DNA of 64,000 nucleotides from Alphaproteobacteria bacterium (GTDB lineage: Bacteria; Pseudomonadota; Alphaproteobacteria; Rhizobiales; OSC116), in the NCBI GenBank assembly GCA_002400495.2, contig NVQL02000052.1:1-64000 (forward strand), in the 5' to 3' direction. The notes under the pieces are model-generated. The model saw nothing but the letters and a program-made list of their open reading frames with translations, made no database searches and was not told where the DNA came from. Every line of letters begins with the position of its first letter. Within the stretch, counting starts at the first letter, position 1. The position numbers and the translations under genes are program-made. This document shows positions 16,925 to 25,588 of this stretch, piece after piece.

Positions 16925-17646
16925 ATGTTAATAATCTGACTGTCCAGCTTGGAGGGCGTGAAATTATCAGTTCCATCTCTCTATCTGTTGCACCTGGAAA
17001 AACCCTTGCCGTTTTGGGAGAAAGCGGGGCGGGGAAATCAACTCTGGTCGGCGCGATACTTGGCCTTTTACGGGCTTCCAGCGGCCAAATTAGTTGGGCA
17101 GGCAAGCCGATTGAGCGCGGTAAGGCAGCATTGGTTATGCAAGAACCCCGTAGCGCTTTTAACCCGCGACTTCCTTTGCGCCGCTCTGTCTTAGAACCGC
17201 TATATGCAGGCAAGTTACCTGATGATCCCGCACGACTAGAGCGACTTTGCAAAGGATTAGAAATCGATCCCAATATGTTGGATCGGCTACCTTACCAAGT
17301 CTCAATTGGTCAGGCTCAGCGGGCAGGTGTTCTACGTGCATTGATTGCTTCGCCGCCGCTCATCCTTTTTGATGAGCCGCTTTCTGCCCTTGATGCCGTC
17401 ACGCAGAAACACACCGCAAAATTGATCTCTACCTTACAACAAGAAGAAGGATTTGCCGCTTTGATCGTCACCCATGATATGGGCTATGCCGCCGCACATG
17501 CCGACAGTATCGCCGTGCTGCGTTCTGGACATATCGAAGAAATGGCCACAGCAGAAAATTTCTTTCGTTCTCCGCAAAGTCAATATGGGCAGGATTTGCT
17601 GAATGCTGCGGTTTCGCTTGGCGCCATCGAAAGAGCTGTCATATGA
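16918..17646 (+). CDS. ABC transporter ATPase, NikE/CntF-like
   Basis: A 242-residue ATPase overlapping the previous gene by 7 nt. Walker A is GESGAGKST, Walker B PLILFDEPLSALD, and the switch is THDMGY. The signature is SIGQAQR in place of SGGQ, so both ATPases of this importer carry altered signatures. The gene ends in an ATGA overlap with the permease gene. Confidence 0.9.
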   Translation: MLNVNNLTVQLGGREIISSISLSVAPGKTLAVLGESGAGKSTLVGAILGLLRASSGQISWAGKPIERGKAALVMQEPRSAFNPRLPLRRSVLEPLYAGKLPDDPARLERLCKGLEIDPNMLDRLPYQVSIGQAQRAGVLRALIASPPLILFDEPLSALDAVTQKHTAKLISTLQQEEGFAALIVTHDMGYAAAHADSIAVLRSGHIEEMATAENFFRSPQSQYGQDLLNAAVSLGAIERAVI

Positions 17647-18578
17647 AAAAACTATTCGAAATTTTCTTACGTGCTGCGGTAGTTCTGGCTGGCACAGCTC
17701 TTGTCACTTTCACATTACTTTGGTATGCACCCGGTGATCCAGCTGCTACAATAGCTGTGGCACGTTTTGATTCGACTGTCTCCGCTGAGATTGTAGATAA
17801 AATTCGTATTGAGGCTGGATTGGACGCTGGTTTTTGGCCGGCTTTTCGTCATTGGATTGGCCCTATTTTGGTGGGCGACCTGGGCAACTCTTCAGTTTCG
17901 GGAACTCCCATTTGGCCAGAAATGCGTACCGTCATTGCGCTGACAATGCCGCTCGCCATGTTAGGAATGACGATAGGTCTTGTTATTTCCATTCCGCTCG
18001 CCATTCTGGCTGCGTGTAATCAAGGCACTTGGATCGACAGAGGCGCAATAGCTTTGGCCTCTTTGGGGGCGGCTATTCCTGGATTTTGGCTCGCACTTTT
18101 GTTAATTCTGGTTTTTGCTGTCAAGCTATCGTGGTTACCAGCAATGGGCACTGGAACAGCGCGTCACTTGATACTGCCAGGTCTTACGCTTGGCTTGGGT
18201 GTCGCCGCGTCGCTAACCCGAATATTACGCTCAGCCCTATTAGAAGCTCGCAACGCGCCTTTTCTTCCAGCGTTTATACGGCGCGGGGTTGGGGTGCACG
18301 AACGGGCGCTGGCTCATATCACGCCTCATGCAGCCATACCAGTGCTAACGGTAGTTGGATTAGAACTTGCTTTCCTGCTTGAAGGCGCGGTTATGGTCGA
18401 GGTGGTATTTGCGCGCCCTGGCATAGGCAACTTTCTTATTCAAGCTATACAAGCGCGCGACTTTCCCAAAGTGCAGGCTGTTGTTCTGTTAACAGCCGTT
18501 TTATTTGTAGTCGTCAATCTATTAATTGATATATCTTACCACCTGATTGACCCAAGAGTGGGAACACAAGATGCGTGA
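17643..18578 (+). CDS. ABC transporter permease, NikB/DppB type
   Basis: A 311-residue permease with the DppB-like N-terminal helix, a periplasmic region containing WYAPGDPAAT, hydrophobic segments, and a C-terminal VVFARPGIGNFLIQAIQARDFPKVQ stretch partly shared with the DppB family (EMVF.RPGIG.L). The EAA loop lies around FIRRGVGVHERALAHI. It is coupled to both neighbours by overlaps of 4 and 8 nt. Confidence 0.92.
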   Translation: MKKLFEIFLRAAVVLAGTALVTFTLLWYAPGDPAATIAVARFDSTVSAEIVDKIRIEAGLDAGFWPAFRHWIGPILVGDLGNSSVSGTPIWPEMRTVIALTMPLAMLGMTIGLVISIPLAILAACNQGTWIDRGAIALASLGAAIPGFWLALLLILVFAVKLSWLPAMGTGTARHLILPGLTLGLGVAASLTRILRSALLEARNAPFLPAFIRRGVGVHERALAHITPHAAIPVLTVVGLELAFLLEGAVMVEVVFARPGIGNFLIQAIQARDFPKVQAVVLLTAVLFVVVNLLIDISYHLIDPRVGTQDA

Positions 18579-19374
18579 ACTTCGTCCTATATTCATTATT
18601 GTGGTGCTTTTGGTAGGAATAACTGTGTTTGGACCATTTCTTGCGCCCAACGACCCCACAGCTATCGACATTCCTAATCGTCTATCAGCGCCTAGCGAAG
18701 TTTATCCACTTGGTAGCGATGCGATGGGGCGATGCATCCTATCACGCCTGCTATATGGTGCCCGCTGGTCATTAGGATTGGCCTTTCTTGTTTCCACTAT
18801 TGGGCTGATTGTCGGCAGCTTAATGGGGCTTCTCGCTGCGATGGGAGGCCGAAAAATAGATTGGTGCATTATGCGCGTAACCGATATATTTCTGGCTTTT
18901 CCTGACCTTGTCGCAGCGGTTGTCATTGTAGGTGTATTGGGGGGCGGCACCAACAGCCTAATCCTTGCGCTTTCGGTAACCAGCTGGACGCGATATGCGC
19001 GGGTCGCGCGCGGTATTGGGCTGGGGCTTAGTTCTCGTGGTTATGTGATTCAGGCGCGTCTTGTTGGCCTTTCTGCATTTTCAATTGCCCGTTGGCATTA
19101 CATGCCGACATTAACCTCTTCGCTGGTTGTGGTTTGGACTGGCATGCTGGCGCGCGCCATCCTAGGCATTTCGGCGTTAGGTTTTCTTGGCTTTGGCGTG
19201 CAACCACCAACCCCAGAATGGGGCACGATGCTGCTGGACGCCCGCATTCATATCCTATCCACACCATTGCAGATGATCTGGCCTGGAATGGCTGTTCTGC
19301 TATGCGTATTAACTATCAACATTACTGGTGATGTGCTCCGAGATGCACTTGCCAAAAAGGAAATTAGACCATGA
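18571..19374 (+). CDS. ABC transporter permease, NikC/DppC type
   Basis: The start is chosen at ATG 18571, which minimises overlap and has GGAA upstream; product 267 residues. It contains the family motif PLGSDAMGRCILSRLLYG, an EAA-like loop (YVIQARLVGLSAFSIARWHY) and the C-terminal ALGFLGFGVQPPTPEWG. It forms the channel with the preceding permease. Its stop overlaps the EamA gene by ATGA, tying the exporter to the same transcript. Confidence 0.92.
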   Translation: MRELRPIFIIVVLLVGITVFGPFLAPNDPTAIDIPNRLSAPSEVYPLGSDAMGRCILSRLLYGARWSLGLAFLVSTIGLIVGSLMGLLAAMGGRKIDWCIMRVTDIFLAFPDLVAAVVIVGVLGGGTNSLILALSVTSWTRYARVARGIGLGLSSRGYVIQARLVGLSAFSIARWHYMPTLTSSLVVVWTGMLARAILGISALGFLGFGVQPPTPEWGTMLLDARIHILSTPLQMIWPGMAVLLCVLTINITGDVLRDALAKKEIRP

Positions 19375-20285
19375 CAGAAATTGACAATTCAATTGACAAA
19401 CCTCGCCGCGGCATTCTCTTGCGATTGCTTGCGGGGTTGCTATTCGCTGGCATGGTCGTGATGATAAAAGCAGTCAGTGAAAAAGTTCCACTCGGTGAAA
19501 TTGTCTTTTTTCGCTCAGCTTTTGCCATGATACCCTTGGTCATATTTCTATATCTTCGCCGTGAATTTCCTCACGGATTGCGCACGAAACGACCTTGGAG
19601 CCATGTATTACGCTCTGGGTTTGGTGCAGCGGCTATGTTCACCTCTTTTGCCACGATCGCTCGCCTGCCTGTTGCCGAGGCGACGGTTATTGGTTATCTT
19701 TCGCCAGTTTTAACGGCCGTGGCTGGTGTGGTCTTGTTGGGCGAACGGGCGACAGTTTACCGCATCGGTGGCATCGCTTTAGGTCTTGCGGGCGTGATGA
19801 TCTTGGTCTGGCCAGAACTTGGTGTCGGAGAGTTGGATACGCGCCGTTTTACCGGATTAATACTTGGCGTCATTACCGCAATATTAACCTCATTGGCGCT
19901 ATCTATGACCCGCAGCCTCGCACGCACAACCGAAAGCCCTGGTGCAATTGCATTCTATTTTGCACTCTGCTCAGGTTTGGCTGGGCTCGCAACCTTGCCT
20001 GGTGGTTGGATTATGCCCTCGGCAGATACCCTGTTGTTACTTGTGCTGGCAGGGCTTTTTGGTGGTTTTGCGCACATTGCGATGACCCTTGCATTCCGCT
20101 ACGCTGAAGCCTCTCGCTTGGCAGCCTTTGAATATGTCGCAATAATTTGGGCGGTTTTAACAGACCTTGTTATCTTTAGCTTGCCGCTTGCTCCTGCATT
20201 TCTTTTGGCGTTGCCGTTGGTACTAGCTGGCGCCGCCTTTGCCGCAATGGAACGCAGCACTCAGAAACCTGCGGGTAGCAAATGA
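19371..20285 (+). CDS. EamA/DMT-family exporter
   Basis: A 304-residue membrane protein with two EamA repeats and about ten hydrophobic segments. Typical pieces are EIVFFRSAFAMIPL, LPVAEATVIGYLSPVLTAVAG and LLGERATVYRIGGIALGLAGV in the first half, and AFRYAEASRLAAFEYVAIIWAVL in the second. The ATGA overlap with an importer permease gene is unusual for a general metabolite exporter. In Pseudomonas aeruginosa the EamA protein CntI exports pseudopaline while a Cnt-type ABC system handles metallophores elsewhere, so export of a metallophore is a reasonable inference. Confidence 0.9.
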   Translation: MTEIDNSIDKPRRGILLRLLAGLLFAGMVVMIKAVSEKVPLGEIVFFRSAFAMIPLVIFLYLRREFPHGLRTKRPWSHVLRSGFGAAAMFTSFATIARLPVAEATVIGYLSPVLTAVAGVVLLGERATVYRIGGIALGLAGVMILVWPELGVGELDTRRFTGLILGVITAILTSLALSMTRSLARTTESPGAIAFYFALCSGLAGLATLPGGWIMPSADTLLLLVLAGLFGGFAHIAMTLAFRYAEASRLAAFEYVAIIWAVLTDLVIFSLPLAPAFLLALPLVLAGAAFAAMERSTQKPAGSK

Positions 20286-20659
20286 ACAAAACTTTTGCTT
20301 AGCTGCCAACATAAGTAACAACTGAATCAACGCAATATCTTAACACCAGTAAACTGGCTGTAGACTGGAGAACCAAGCAAAACACTTTCATCCTTATTAT
20401 AGCTTACCTCATTGCTTTCCCGGTTAGTGGGTTCCAAAAAATTCTAATGACCATTATTGCTCTCAATTAATTTAATTTAGAACTAACCTTATCTGCAATA
20501 TAAAGCCTTGAATTAGTTTCAATATAATTGTTTTGCAAATCTAGTTTTTAATTATTATAATTACATATTACATTATATTTCAATAAGTTATTGACTTTTT
20601 GTGTGGTCACAAGTTAAGTGTTTGGCAAATAATAGACAAAATATACGAACTTATTACAG
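20286..20659. other. 374-bp AT-rich intergenic region, no gene seen
   Basis: No ORF of substance and no clear terminator were found. The last 150 bp are strongly AT-rich and should contain the promoter of the siderophore-uptake operon. I could not recognise a convincing Fur, RirA or Irr site by eye. Confidence 0.5.
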
Positions 20660-21511
20660 ATGAATAAACTCAAATACCGATTACTAGAGAAAACTGGTTT
20701 AAAAGCAACTGGTTTAAAAGTTTGCTATGATCAAAATGTCGTCATATCAGACCTCAGTTTAGATATTAAAACTGGCGAAATTACGATATTAGTGGGCGCT
20801 AACGGCTGTGGTAAATCTACTTTATTGAAATCCATTGCGCGCATCATTAAGCCTGAGCTTGGTAGTGTTTTGCTAGATGGTGAAAATATTCATAAAATTA
20901 AAACAAAGTATGTGGCGCAAAAACTGGGGCTTTTACCACAGGGCCCTATAGCACCCGAAGGGTTGAGTGTTAAAGAATTGGTCAGCCAAGGGCGTTTTCC
21001 GCATCAAAGCCTGTTGCGTCAATGGACTGAGCAAGATGAAACGGCTGTCACCCAAGCCATGCAAACCGCCAGAGTTGATGTTTTTGCCAATATGCAGGTC
21101 GATGAATTATCAGGTGGACAGCGCCAACGTTGCTGGATTGCGATGGCATTGGCACAAGAAACTGAGACTATTTTACTTGATGAGCCAACAACCTTCTTAG
21201 ATCTTAAAATCCAAGTTGAATTGATGGACTTGCTAGCCGATTTGGCACATAAAGGTGGCCGCACGTTGGTGATTGTTCTGCATGAGCTTAACCTTGCTGC
21301 GGCTTATGCCGATACATTAATCATGATGAAAGACGGCGAGATCACCCATCAGGGCGCCCCAAGCGAGGTTTTCACTAGCGAAAACTTAAAACAAGTGTTC
21401 GATTTAGATGCCGACATCATCATTGAACCGAAAACCAACCGCCATATATGTGTGCCACATTATAAAAATGCGGCCAGTTCAGATGCCAATGAGGTTGAAA
21501 AAACCGCATGA
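20660..21511 (+). CDS. ferric-siderophore ABC transporter ATPase (FepC/FhuC type)
   Basis: A 283-residue ATPase with Walker A GANGCGKST, signature LSGGQRQRCWIAMAL, Walker B ETILLDEPTTFLD and the switch HELNLAA, the cysteine in Walker A and the FLD ending being usual for the FepC group. Its N-terminus carries a tandem five-residue duplication (TGLKA TGLKV) from a 15-bp repeat at 20693-20720. First gene of the siderophore operon, overlapping the first permease by ATGA. Confidence 0.93.
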   Translation: MNKLKYRLLEKTGLKATGLKVCYDQNVVISDLSLDIKTGEITILVGANGCGKSTLLKSIARIIKPELGSVLLDGENIHKIKTKYVAQKLGLLPQGPIAPEGLSVKELVSQGRFPHQSLLRQWTEQDETAVTQAMQTARVDVFANMQVDELSGGQRQRCWIAMALAQETETILLDEPTTFLDLKIQVELMDLLADLAHKGGRTLVIVLHELNLAAAYADTLIMMKDGEITHQGAPSEVFTSENLKQVFDLDADIIIEPKTNRHICVPHYKNAASSDANEVEKTA

Positions 21512-22545
21512 GCCAAACCGCGACTGATATGCCCCGAATTCCCAATGTAAAGGATAAATGGCGCATGCTCACTATGGGCGTTCCCTTGATGCTGATATTG
21601 GTCGTTTCCATGTTTTTATTGCATATTTCCATCGGCGCCAAATCACTGACATATCAAACCGTTATTGACGCATTTAGTAATTTTGATGTTAAAAATTTCG
21701 ATCACATTATTATATTGAAAGTCAGGTTACCACGCGCCATCATTGCCATTGTCGTGGGTGCAAGCCTCGCGGTGGCGGGCGCAATTATGCAGGGCGTGAC
21801 ACGCAATCCACTGGCATCACCATCTATTTTGGGGCTTATGTCGGGTGCGTCATTTGCCATTGTCGTCGCACTTGGGGTGTTTGGGGTTCATTCGCCATTT
21901 TTAACCCCGTGGATTGCCGCTTTTGGTGCATTGGCGGCGGCTTTATTGGTGCTGGTCATCGCTACATTGGCGCCTGGTGGCACCAACCCGCTTAATTTGA
22001 CTCTCTCAGGTGTGGCGGTTAGCGCCTTTTTGGGTGCCATCATCTCATTGCTCAATCTCATGGATGAAGATAATTTCGATCAATTGCGGGTTTGGCTAAC
22101 GGGTTCACTAGCGGGTAAAAATTTAAATATATTTTACATCATCTCGCCGTGGCTGGTCATCACGATGATCGTTGCCATCATCCTATCGCGCAAGATCACA
22201 ATTTTAGGCATGGGCGAAGAAGTTGCCAAAGGCTTGGGCGTCAAAACCACAGGGCTTAAAATTCAACTGCTGGCCGTCGTCATAATTCTTACCGCTTGCA
22301 GTGTGGCAATGGCGGGGCCGATGGGATTTATCGGCTTGGTTGTGCCGCATATGGTGCGGCTATTCATTGGTGCTGATTATCGTTGGGTCATCCCTTATTC
22401 GGCTTTATTGGGCGCGGTATATTTATTGGCGGTCGATATCATTGCGCGGGTGATCATCGCCCCGCAAGAGGTTTCGACAGGCATCATCACCGCGCTGCTT
22501 GGTGGGCCGTTATTCATCTATCTCATCAAAACACGGGGGCGTTGA
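21508..22545 (+). CDS. FecCD-family siderophore permease 1
   Basis: A 345-residue permease of the BtuC/FecCD family with about nine to ten hydrophobic segments. Landmarks are LPRAIIAIVVGASLAVAGAI, QGVTRNPLASPSILGLMSGA and GPMGFIGLVVPHMVRLFIGAD, the last being the cytoplasmic coupling region. Starts within the ATPase stop codon and is followed 1 nt later by the second permease, with which it should form a heterodimer. Confidence 0.93.
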   Translation: MSQTATDMPRIPNVKDKWRMLTMGVPLMLILVVSMFLLHISIGAKSLTYQTVIDAFSNFDVKNFDHIIILKVRLPRAIIAIVVGASLAVAGAIMQGVTRNPLASPSILGLMSGASFAIVVALGVFGVHSPFLTPWIAAFGALAAALLVLVIATLAPGGTNPLNLTLSGVAVSAFLGAIISLLNLMDEDNFDQLRVWLTGSLAGKNLNIFYIISPWLVITMIVAIILSRKITILGMGEEVAKGLGVKTTGLKIQLLAVVIILTACSVAMAGPMGFIGLVVPHMVRLFIGADYRWVIPYSALLGAVYLLAVDIIARVIIAPQEVSTGIITALLGGPLFIYLIKTRGR

Positions 22546-22546
22546 A

Positions 22547-23599
22547 ATGAACCAGTATTTCACTTTACGCTTATTTGACCAGAAAATAGCGCTGCAGCTT
22601 CCTATCTTGGCTTTGTTGATATTTTTGGCGCTATTTTTGGCAATTGTGGCCAGTCTGGCCTTCAGTCTCAATGCGGGCAGTTATAATCTATCGCTAGCAG
22701 AGGTGTTGGATATATTGCTGGGCGAGCCAGCCGATGCGGCCAGTGAAAAAATTGTCTGGTTATTTCGCTTCCCGCGTAGTTTGGCCGCTATTTTGGTGGG
22801 GATGATGATGGCGCTTTCGGGCGCTGCCTTACAAAATATCACCCGCAATGGCTTGGCTGACCCTTCTTTGGTAGGCATCAGCCAAGGCGCGGCTTTGGCT
22901 GTGGTTGCGTCAATTATTGTCTTTCCCGAAATTAGCGCCGTATGGCGGCCTTGGTTGGCATTGCTCGGCTCGTTAAGCGTGGCGGTTCTGATTCAAGGTT
23001 TAAGTTATGAAGGCAAGGTCAGCAAACCGATTAAATTCATTCTTTTGGGCATTGGTGTTTCGGCATTTATCAGCTCAATCACCACTGCCATGCTCACTTA
23101 TGGCAATATTTATCAAGCTAGCGCGGCATTGGGTTGGTTGGCAGGTAGCATTAACGGCGCCGATTGGTTAGATGTCAAAATATTGGCCATTTCTTGTTTC
23201 ATCCTCATCCCGTTTTTATTAATCATCAGCCGTTCGATGGCAGCCATTCGTATGGGCGAGCATGTTGCCATCAGCTTAGGCACGCCGATATTATTCACCC
23301 GTTATGCACTTATTTCTATTGCAGTGGCGTTGGCGGCCATCGCCACATCGGTGGTTGGGCCATTGGGTTTTGTTGGGCTGATTGCTCCACATGCCGCGCG
23401 GCGTTTGGCGCATTGCGGCGTGGCGGTGCATTTATTGCTCACCGCACTTATTGGCGGGCTGCTGGTATTGATTGCTGACACGGCTGGCCGCGCGGCTTTC
23501 GCGCCCATTCAAATCCCCGCTGGCATTGTCACCCAAATTATTGGCGTGCCGATATTCGTTTATTTATTGCTCAGACAAAAGGCTAAAATTAACGGCTAA
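22547..23599 (+). CDS. FecCD-family siderophore permease 2
   Basis: Start placed at ATG 22547, one base after the preceding stop; a longer frame begins inside permease 1. The 350-residue product has FRFPRSLAAILVGMMMALSG, ITRNGLADPSLVGISQGAAL and VVGPLGFVGLIAPHAARRL. It completes the membrane part of the importer. A 57-nt gap separates it from the first binding-protein gene. Confidence 0.93.
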   Translation: MNQYFTLRLFDQKIALQLPILALLIFLALFLAIVASLAFSLNAGSYNLSLAEVLDILLGEPADAASEKIVWLFRFPRSLAAILVGMMMALSGAALQNITRNGLADPSLVGISQGAALAVVASIIVFPEISAVWRPWLALLGSLSVAVLIQGLSYEGKVSKPIKFILLGIGVSAFISSITTAMLTYGNIYQASAALGWLAGSINGADWLDVKILAISCFILIPFLLIISRSMAAIRMGEHVAISLGTPILFTRYALISIAVALAAIATSVVGPLGFVGLIAPHAARRLAHCGVAVHLLLTALIGGLLVLIADTAGRAAFAPIQIPAGIVTQIIGVPIFVYLLLRQKAKING

Positions 23600-23656
23600 C
23601 TACACAAATTCTGCCCCCGCACAACCCGCCCCACGCCAAAAAGAAAGAAGAGAAAC

Positions 23657-24631
23657 ATGAAAAATTCAATCATTGAATTTGCCTTCGTAATTGGATTTGC
23701 GGCGGCAAGCCTGCTGGGTAACGCCCATGCAGCAGATACCCGCATTTTTACCGATGACCTAGGCCGCGCGGTGGAGATTCCCACCCATGCCAGCCGCATC
23801 GCTTCATTACATGATGGCATGCTCACTTTGCCGTTAATTGAATTGGGCGTCATTCCTGCTGGCAGTGCGGGGCGTATTTCAGGCGACTTACCACCATTTA
23901 TTCGCGGCTCTAAAGGCTTAACTGGCTATGATTTTGACAATAGCGACATTCAATTTTTAGGCAAATACCCCGTTGATATTGAAAAGGTTGCGGCGCTCAA
24001 GCCTGACCTGATCATCAGCACCACAACTTATGAAGATATTTTAAACAAATTGTCGGCCATTGCGCCAACCATTATCATTGACAATGTGAATAATTCACGC
24101 GAACAAATGTTTGAAACATTGGCCGACATTACGCACACTCAAAAAACATTAGATGTGTTAAAAACCCGCTATGCGCAACAGATTAAAGACATTAACACTG
24201 TCATCGATACCAAAAGTATCAGCGTCAATGTTATGCAAGCCTCTGGTGGTAAACTCTATGTCTGGCATTCATATTTCAGCCTCGGCAAAGTGCTGCGCGA
24301 TGCTGGCTTTACTTTCCCTAAATTGGTAGAGGATATTGCGGTCGGTGAACGCCGTGAGCTAAGTGCCGAAAAACTACAAGATTTAAATGCAGATTATATA
24401 TTTGTCACCTATCGCACAGATAGAGCGCGCACCCCGCAAGATGCCATGGCTGAATTTGAAAAAGTCATTCCTGATTTTTGCAACTATCTAAAAGCTTGCC
24501 GCGAAAACCGTATGCTGATGATGCCGCGCGAGGCTGCCTCTAGCACTTCTTTCACCGCGTTGGGTCTATCTGCCTTTACTGTTCTCACGCACATTAGTGG
24601 CAACCCTTATGCTGCTAAAATTACCAAATAA
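23657..24631 (+). CDS. siderophore-type binding protein, paralog 1
   Basis: A 324-residue class III (FecB/TroA-fold) binding protein. The signal peptide MKNSIIEFAFVIGFAAASLL is cleaved near HA-AD. The TGYDFDNSDIQFLG motif (about 96-109) and the KVLRDAGFTFPKLVEDI segment are shared by all five paralogs in this locus. The C-terminal lobe has a cysteine pair in FCNYLKAC. Start ATG has AAGAAAGAAGAG upstream. It is the first of three closely related tandem copies and is the natural partner of the FecCD permeases just upstream. Confidence 0.9.
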   Translation: MKNSIIEFAFVIGFAAASLLGNAHAADTRIFTDDLGRAVEIPTHASRIASLHDGMLTLPLIELGVIPAGSAGRISGDLPPFIRGSKGLTGYDFDNSDIQFLGKYPVDIEKVAALKPDLIISTTTYEDILNKLSAIAPTIIIDNVNNSREQMFETLADITHTQKTLDVLKTRYAQQIKDINTVIDTKSISVNVMQASGGKLYVWHSYFSLGKVLRDAGFTFPKLVEDIAVGERRELSAEKLQDLNADYIFVTYRTDRARTPQDAMAEFEKVIPDFCNYLKACRENRMLMMPREAASSTSFTALGLSAFTVLTHISGNPYAAKITK

Positions 24632-24642
24632 TTGGGTGTGAA

Positions 24643-25563
24643 ATGAACAGCTTCTTCACAAGCTCTTACAATTTTACTGACGATATGGGACGGCAGGTTG
24701 CGATACCTGCCACGCCTTTAAGGATCGCTTCTTTGCACGATATAAGCATCACCATTCCGCTCATCGAATTGGGCGTTTTTCCGATTGGCAGCCATGGCCG
24801 CCAACTCAAGAATGGTGCGCCTTTCATTCGCGCCTCCAAAGGCCTAACGGGTTATGATTTTGGCAATAGCGACATCGAATTTATTGGTAGCACACCGATA
24901 GATATTGACAAGCTGGCAGTGCTCCAACCTGACCTGATCATCAGCACATTTTGGCAAAAAGCAAATGTTGAAGATTTACAAGCCATCGCGCCGACCATTG
25001 TGCTTGATTGCCACCATCGTGACGAAATAGAAATATTTGATATTTTAGCCAGAATCACCCAAACCCAAGCAAGACTTAACGTGCTAAAATCTCTATATGA
25101 TGAACAGATAAATCGCATCAAACAAATCCTAGATACACAAGACACCAGCGTCAATGTCATCCAACCGTTTGAAAACAAACTATTGGTATGGCACACCTAT
25201 TCAACTTTGGGGCGTGTGTTGCGTGATGCAGGCTTTCAATTCCCGCAAGCGGTAGAAAACATCCCGCAAGGTAAGTGCGTTGAATTTGGCGCCGCACAAT
25301 TGCCCGAATTAGAAGCTGATTATGTTTTCGTCACCTACCGTACCGATAAAAACCACACACCGCAAAACAGCATAAATGGCTTGAATGCGGTCAAAAACAA
25401 TTTCGCCACTCACTTCGCCCCCGCCCAAAATGGCCGCATGCTATTTTTGCCACGCGAAGAAGCGACGAGTAACTCATTTGCTGCTTTGGCTATATGTGCA
25501 TTCACTGTGCTCACGCACATCAGTGGAAACTATATTCAAACTAGTAATAATACCCCCGCATAA
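24643..25563 (+). CDS. siderophore-type binding protein, paralog 2, without signal peptide
   Basis: A 306-residue paralog whose homology begins almost at the start (MNSFFTSSYNFTDDMGRQVA). It has no hydrophobic leader, and the 11-nt gap to paralog 1 leaves no room for one. The shared TGYDFGNSDIEFIG and RVLRDAGFQFPQAVENI motifs are intact. Where the exported paralogs have FCxxxxAC, this one reads FATHFAPAQ, so both cysteines are gone. This is what one would expect of a cytoplasmic protein. It may buffer or sense the ligand inside the cell, or be a decaying duplicate; the intact frame argues against simple decay. Confidence 0.85.
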   Translation: MNSFFTSSYNFTDDMGRQVAIPATPLRIASLHDISITIPLIELGVFPIGSHGRQLKNGAPFIRASKGLTGYDFGNSDIEFIGSTPIDIDKLAVLQPDLIISTFWQKANVEDLQAIAPTIVLDCHHRDEIEIFDILARITQTQARLNVLKSLYDEQINRIKQILDTQDTSVNVIQPFENKLLVWHTYSTLGRVLRDAGFQFPQAVENIPQGKCVEFGAAQLPELEADYVFVTYRTDKNHTPQNSINGLNAVKNNFATHFAPAQNGRMLFLPREEATSNSFAALAICAFTVLTHISGNYIQTSNNTPA

Positions 25564-25588
25564 CCTGAAACTAAGAAAGAGAACAGAA

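Noticed and set aside
20693-20720. Tandem repeat ACTGGTTTAAAAG at the start of the siderophore ATPase gene.
   Set aside because: It is an in-frame five-residue duplication in the poorly conserved N-terminus; noted in the gene entry but not evidence of a regulatory element.
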